Positions 5,001 to 6,384 of a DNA stretch of 6,384 nucleotides are shown here, in pieces. The notes beneath the pieces were generated by a model. That model saw only the letters and a list, made by a program, of their open reading frames with translations. It searched no databases and had not been told where the DNA came from. Position numbers and translations under genes: made by a program. The stretch is from Desulfovibrio sp. Its GTDB lineage: Bacteria; Desulfobacterota; Desulfovibrionia; Desulfovibrionales; Desulfovibrionaceae. The DNA is taken from positions 137,773-144,156 of the forward strand of contig NZ_JAHZAA010000002.1 of NCBI RefSeq assembly GCF_019424165.1, read 5' to 3'. Position 1 is the first letter of the stretch, and every line of letters begins with the position of its first letter.

Positions 5001-6384
5001 GCCGGTGACGCCGCCTTCATTGACGGCGCGCAGGTCAAGGCCGACAAGCTGACCGGAGCCTCGGGCAAAACCATTTCTGTCGGCGACGCCGATGATACAA
5101 AGGGCGGCACGACCCTCACCGTGGGCAGCCTGGACCTGGCCGGCGGCAACCTCTATGTGGACCCTGCCTGGGGCCTGGCCTCCAGCAACGTGGCTGTAGG
5201 CAGCTTTACGGGCGCAACAGCCACTGATGTCGAAATCAACGGCAACGTGGGCGTGGGCATGAACTCTATGGCTGCCATCGGCACCACCGATACGGGCTGG
5301 CTGGCCGGGCAGGTGAGCGAAGCCACCAACGGCGTGGGCCTGACGCAGAATGGTGTGGACTCCGCCCTGGGCATCTATAGCGCCCAGGTGCTTGACGGCG
5401 CTCACGGCATTATTGTGGACGGCACACAAACAACAGCGGACTTTACAGGCGCCGGGGCTCCGACCGCCAACCAGCTTGATTTCTCCGGCAAGTCCCTTCT
5501 GGTGGTTACCGCTGCCGCTGCCGTCACCCCTGACGGAGCCATCAGCAGCAACACCGCAGGCGGCACAGCCAATATCGGCGATGGCGCAAAACTGCGTATT
5601 ACTGATGCCAAAGTGGGCCAGGACTATACGGTGCTCGGCACCAATATAGACACAATCACCCTTGGCACTGACGGAACAGGCTGGACAGGTTCCAACTTCA
5701 TCACTGATTCGCGCATGATCAACGGCTCGTTTGATGCCGCCACCGGCGTACTGAGCACGGGGCTCAATTCCGCCGCCAACGTCTACCCCAAGCTTGACGG
5801 CGACCTTGTAAAGGTGCTGGACAATGCCTACACCGCCGACCAGGTCGGTCCCGCGCATGTGGATTCCGACGTGAAGGGTGTGCGCTTCCTGTCCCGTGCC
5901 ACCAGCGACAACTTCATCGGCAGCGACGCCAACCTGGCCGCCAAAACCATTGAAAGTGCCGCCCGCATAGCCGTAGCCGGTGCAGTACCGCAAATGACAA
6001 TGGCCGCCAACAATGCGGCGGGCGCTGCCATTACCCAGCGCACCAGCATTGCCCAGCCTGACGGCAACGGCATGCAGTCCGTTTCGCTCAACAAGGCGGA
6101 AGGTTCCGCCAAAAACGGCATGGCCCTGTGGATCATGCCCCTGTACCAGAGCCAGAACGCCTGGAATATGGAAGCCGGCAACAGCTATGACCTCAAGTGG
6201 CACGGCGGCCTTGGCGGCGTTGCCCTTGGTGGTGACTACACCTTTGATAACGCCCTGCGTGCGGGCATAGCCTTCAATATCGGCGGCGGTTACGCCGAAG
6301 GCGAAGGCGATCTGGCAAAAACCACCAACAGCTTCAGCTTCTGGGGCCTTGGCGCGTACGCCGGATGGGCGAAGGAAAACTTCG
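1950..6384 (+). CDS. Type Va autotransporter, large solenoid-like passenger; 3' end cut off inside the beta-barrel domain
   Basis: One frame is open from 1950 to the right edge (1478 codons, no stop). Residues 1-47 are a long Sec signal peptide. The passenger (about 48-1300) is rich in Gly, Ala, Thr, Asn and Asp, with many short T/V/L-alternating strands ending in NGG or DGG turns, as in right-handed beta-solenoid passengers. I see no cysteine after C22 and no GDSG-type protease motif. A conserved-looking element begins at about 1308 (VKGVRFLSRATSDNFIG), followed by an Ala-rich helix (about 1328-1360) that would thread the barrel pore. From about M1391 (MALWIMPLYQSQ), alternating strands of the autotransporter beta-domain (PF03797 type) are visible to the edge. 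About 88 of the usual 250-300 residues are present. The protein should be outer-membrane anchored with its passenger at the surface. An adhesin or surface-coat role is inferred; the ligand is unknown. Confidence 0.9.
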   Translation, partial: MMLSKNAVGNLINRYKAVLGKCRLINTFGSLALAAALALGSAGPAMAADWDGGNLTVGTGGDQTSLTVDSDAVVLTGTLTITDGGTVTVNSPGSISAGDGATPSNGKLLVTGGTLNVNGYSDSRDLQITGGTVNINGATGNGWRENGLGGYAETVDENDATASTGLPTLVSGPNTVVNITSANLFGGAATDFATAQLNIADGATINLMGQSPDESHTKDFDDAGMLFAGKGAATLDKDSANLLITGDSTGINVAQGNHGVFNAGVTHITEGARVDVQGGLLLTGYLGNTAGQTVTDAMPGAEAGYTRVADGGSVIVGDKGHLFLNKGMTLDVAADGVLDNGGKVNLYADSMLAYSAGGDHKLTGIVANAGTLSVTDARLDLTGAQLDAFSGTAGTIAVERVLNTDSDTMARTDMTDAQLAAWLEEGGSVTVKGTDAKKARLHLGTDAMIATDIVTGNTAAVTGKVALLGNGSIQAQNLTLTGDALDIDSTGAQGNRIKANSLVLTPDTPDTDFTLASGKLFLKGETGSALSFAGSEGKGLKIADKGVLKLGEDATPGGDINANVTSEGVVDVAQGKWTLAAGKTLDIQDGSLTVGGGHDGRSAELNIQGDLKSSAEGDVGHDNGVNVMNNGVLSGDAEKFVTYTDDVAAIAAGLEKIHVANGGTLRLDGLESVNTQQMQSTKTGLLTADSSGLISYGAAAIEISDADKGTSDGSIKGSAAEATSAVLAGINAEYASTGDAITVGGGFGVDALVVTGNTGDVAAAINGNTTLLGNGGQLIIAEGDAATKVTVDTGKNLNLGSIGAPSNGGTLNGNVELAGAGSALNAAAADYTVGDITAAAADTGNVNVSAGGGLTAGAIGTATEAVSSVSADMGALAATSIDAGTVTADNGGTILSTGAITAGAGGVNVKNGSTVASAETLNTSTVLVTDGSIAAKTLTASADVTVANGKLLATGTDADASNVTGNLTLTDSEAALGDMAVTGNAVINGGSLVAQSLTLGGAATVTGGSLVAESLAVAGDAAFIDGAQVKADKLTGASGKTISVGDADDTKGGTTLTVGSLDLAGGNLYVDPAWGLASSNVAVGSFTGATATDVEINGNVGVGMNSMAAIGTTDTGWLAGQVSEATNGVGLTQNGVDSALGIYSAQVLDGAHGIIVDGTQTTADFTGAGAPTANQLDFSGKSLLVVTAAAAVTPDGAISSNTAGGTANIGDGAKLRITDAKVGQDYTVLGTNIDTITLGTDGTGWTGSNFITDSRMINGSFDAATGVLSTGLNSAANVYPKLDGDLVKVLDNAYTADQVGPAHVDSDVKGVRFLSRATSDNFIGSDANLAAKTIESAARIAVAGAVPQMTMAANNAAGAAITQRTSIAQPDGNGMQSVSLNKAEGSAKNGMALWIMPLYQSQNAWNMEAGNSYDLKWHGGLGGVALGGDYTFDNALRAGIAFNIGGGYAEGEGDLAKTTNSFSFWGLGAYAGWAKENF
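4902..5063 (+). repeat. Three tandem 18-residue (54-bp) passenger repeats
   Basis: Residues 985-1002 (AVINGGSLVAQSLTLGGA), 1003-1020 (ATVTGGSLVAESLAVAGD) and 1021-1038 (AAFIDGAQVKADKLTGAS) are consecutive units of equal length. The first two share a 17-base identical block, GGCGGCAGCCTTGTGGC (4914-4930 and 4968-4984), exactly 54 bp apart. A fourth related unit is at residues 925-942 (TVLVTDGSIAAKTLTASA). Eighteen residues would fit one solenoid turn, so the array suggests local duplication of a turn. Confidence 0.65.

Noticed and set aside
4059..6203. A 714-codon open frame on the minus strand
   Set aside because: Same in-phase shadow effect. The sense gene continues unbroken through this stretch and has clear autotransporter signatures at both ends.

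Overview
The window most resembles an anaerobic deltaproteobacterium of the Desulfovibrio type. Three things suggest this: a GlcD-type FAD-linked 2-hydroxyacid oxidase, a short CI-like regulator, and a large autotransporter whose signal peptide and linker resemble ones I recall from Desulfovibrionaceae. The coding regions are GC-rich, favour GGC, GCC, ACC and CTG codons, and sit between distinctly AT-rich intergenic stretches. The genus is an inference from remembered families, not from a marker gene.

Layout. (1) Positions 1-391, minus strand: the N-terminal 130 codons of a GlcD/D-lactate dehydrogenase-like flavoprotein, which runs off the left edge. It has a strong ribosome binding site, and a perfect 14-bp palindrome of TetR-operator type lies about 90 bp upstream. 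(2) Positions 392-1070: about 680 bp in which I see no convincing gene. It does hold several inverted repeats, including two mutually exclusive stems and a 15-bp operator-like palindrome. (3) Positions 1071-1644, minus strand: a 163-residue XRE/CI-like regulator with a C-terminal leucine zipper. It is followed by a small hairpin and a strong Rho-independent terminator. (4) Positions 1645-1949: an AT-rich divergent control region with a candidate sigma-70 promoter, a spaced 10-bp inverted repeat, and a 13-bp inverted repeat that would fall in the leader RNA. (5) Positions 1950-6384, plus strand: a type Va autotransporter, open for 1478 codons and cut off inside its beta-barrel domain.

How the parts may work together. 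The regulator and the autotransporter are divergently transcribed from one compact control region, so the simplest hypothesis is that the zipper-bearing repressor controls the surface protein, itself, or both. The autotransporter passenger is a long, cysteine-free, Gly/Ala/Thr/Asn-rich solenoid-like protein with no protease motif that I can see. An adhesin or surface-structure role is more likely than an enzymatic one, but its ligand cannot be read from the sequence. The oxidase gene is probably an unrelated metabolic operon (lactate or glycolate oxidation) whose promoter region ends near this cluster.

I found no CRISPR array, insertion sequence, tRNA or rRNA. Nothing here is demonstrably a new system. 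The most interesting parts are the regulator's C-terminal architecture and the structured intergenic regions.
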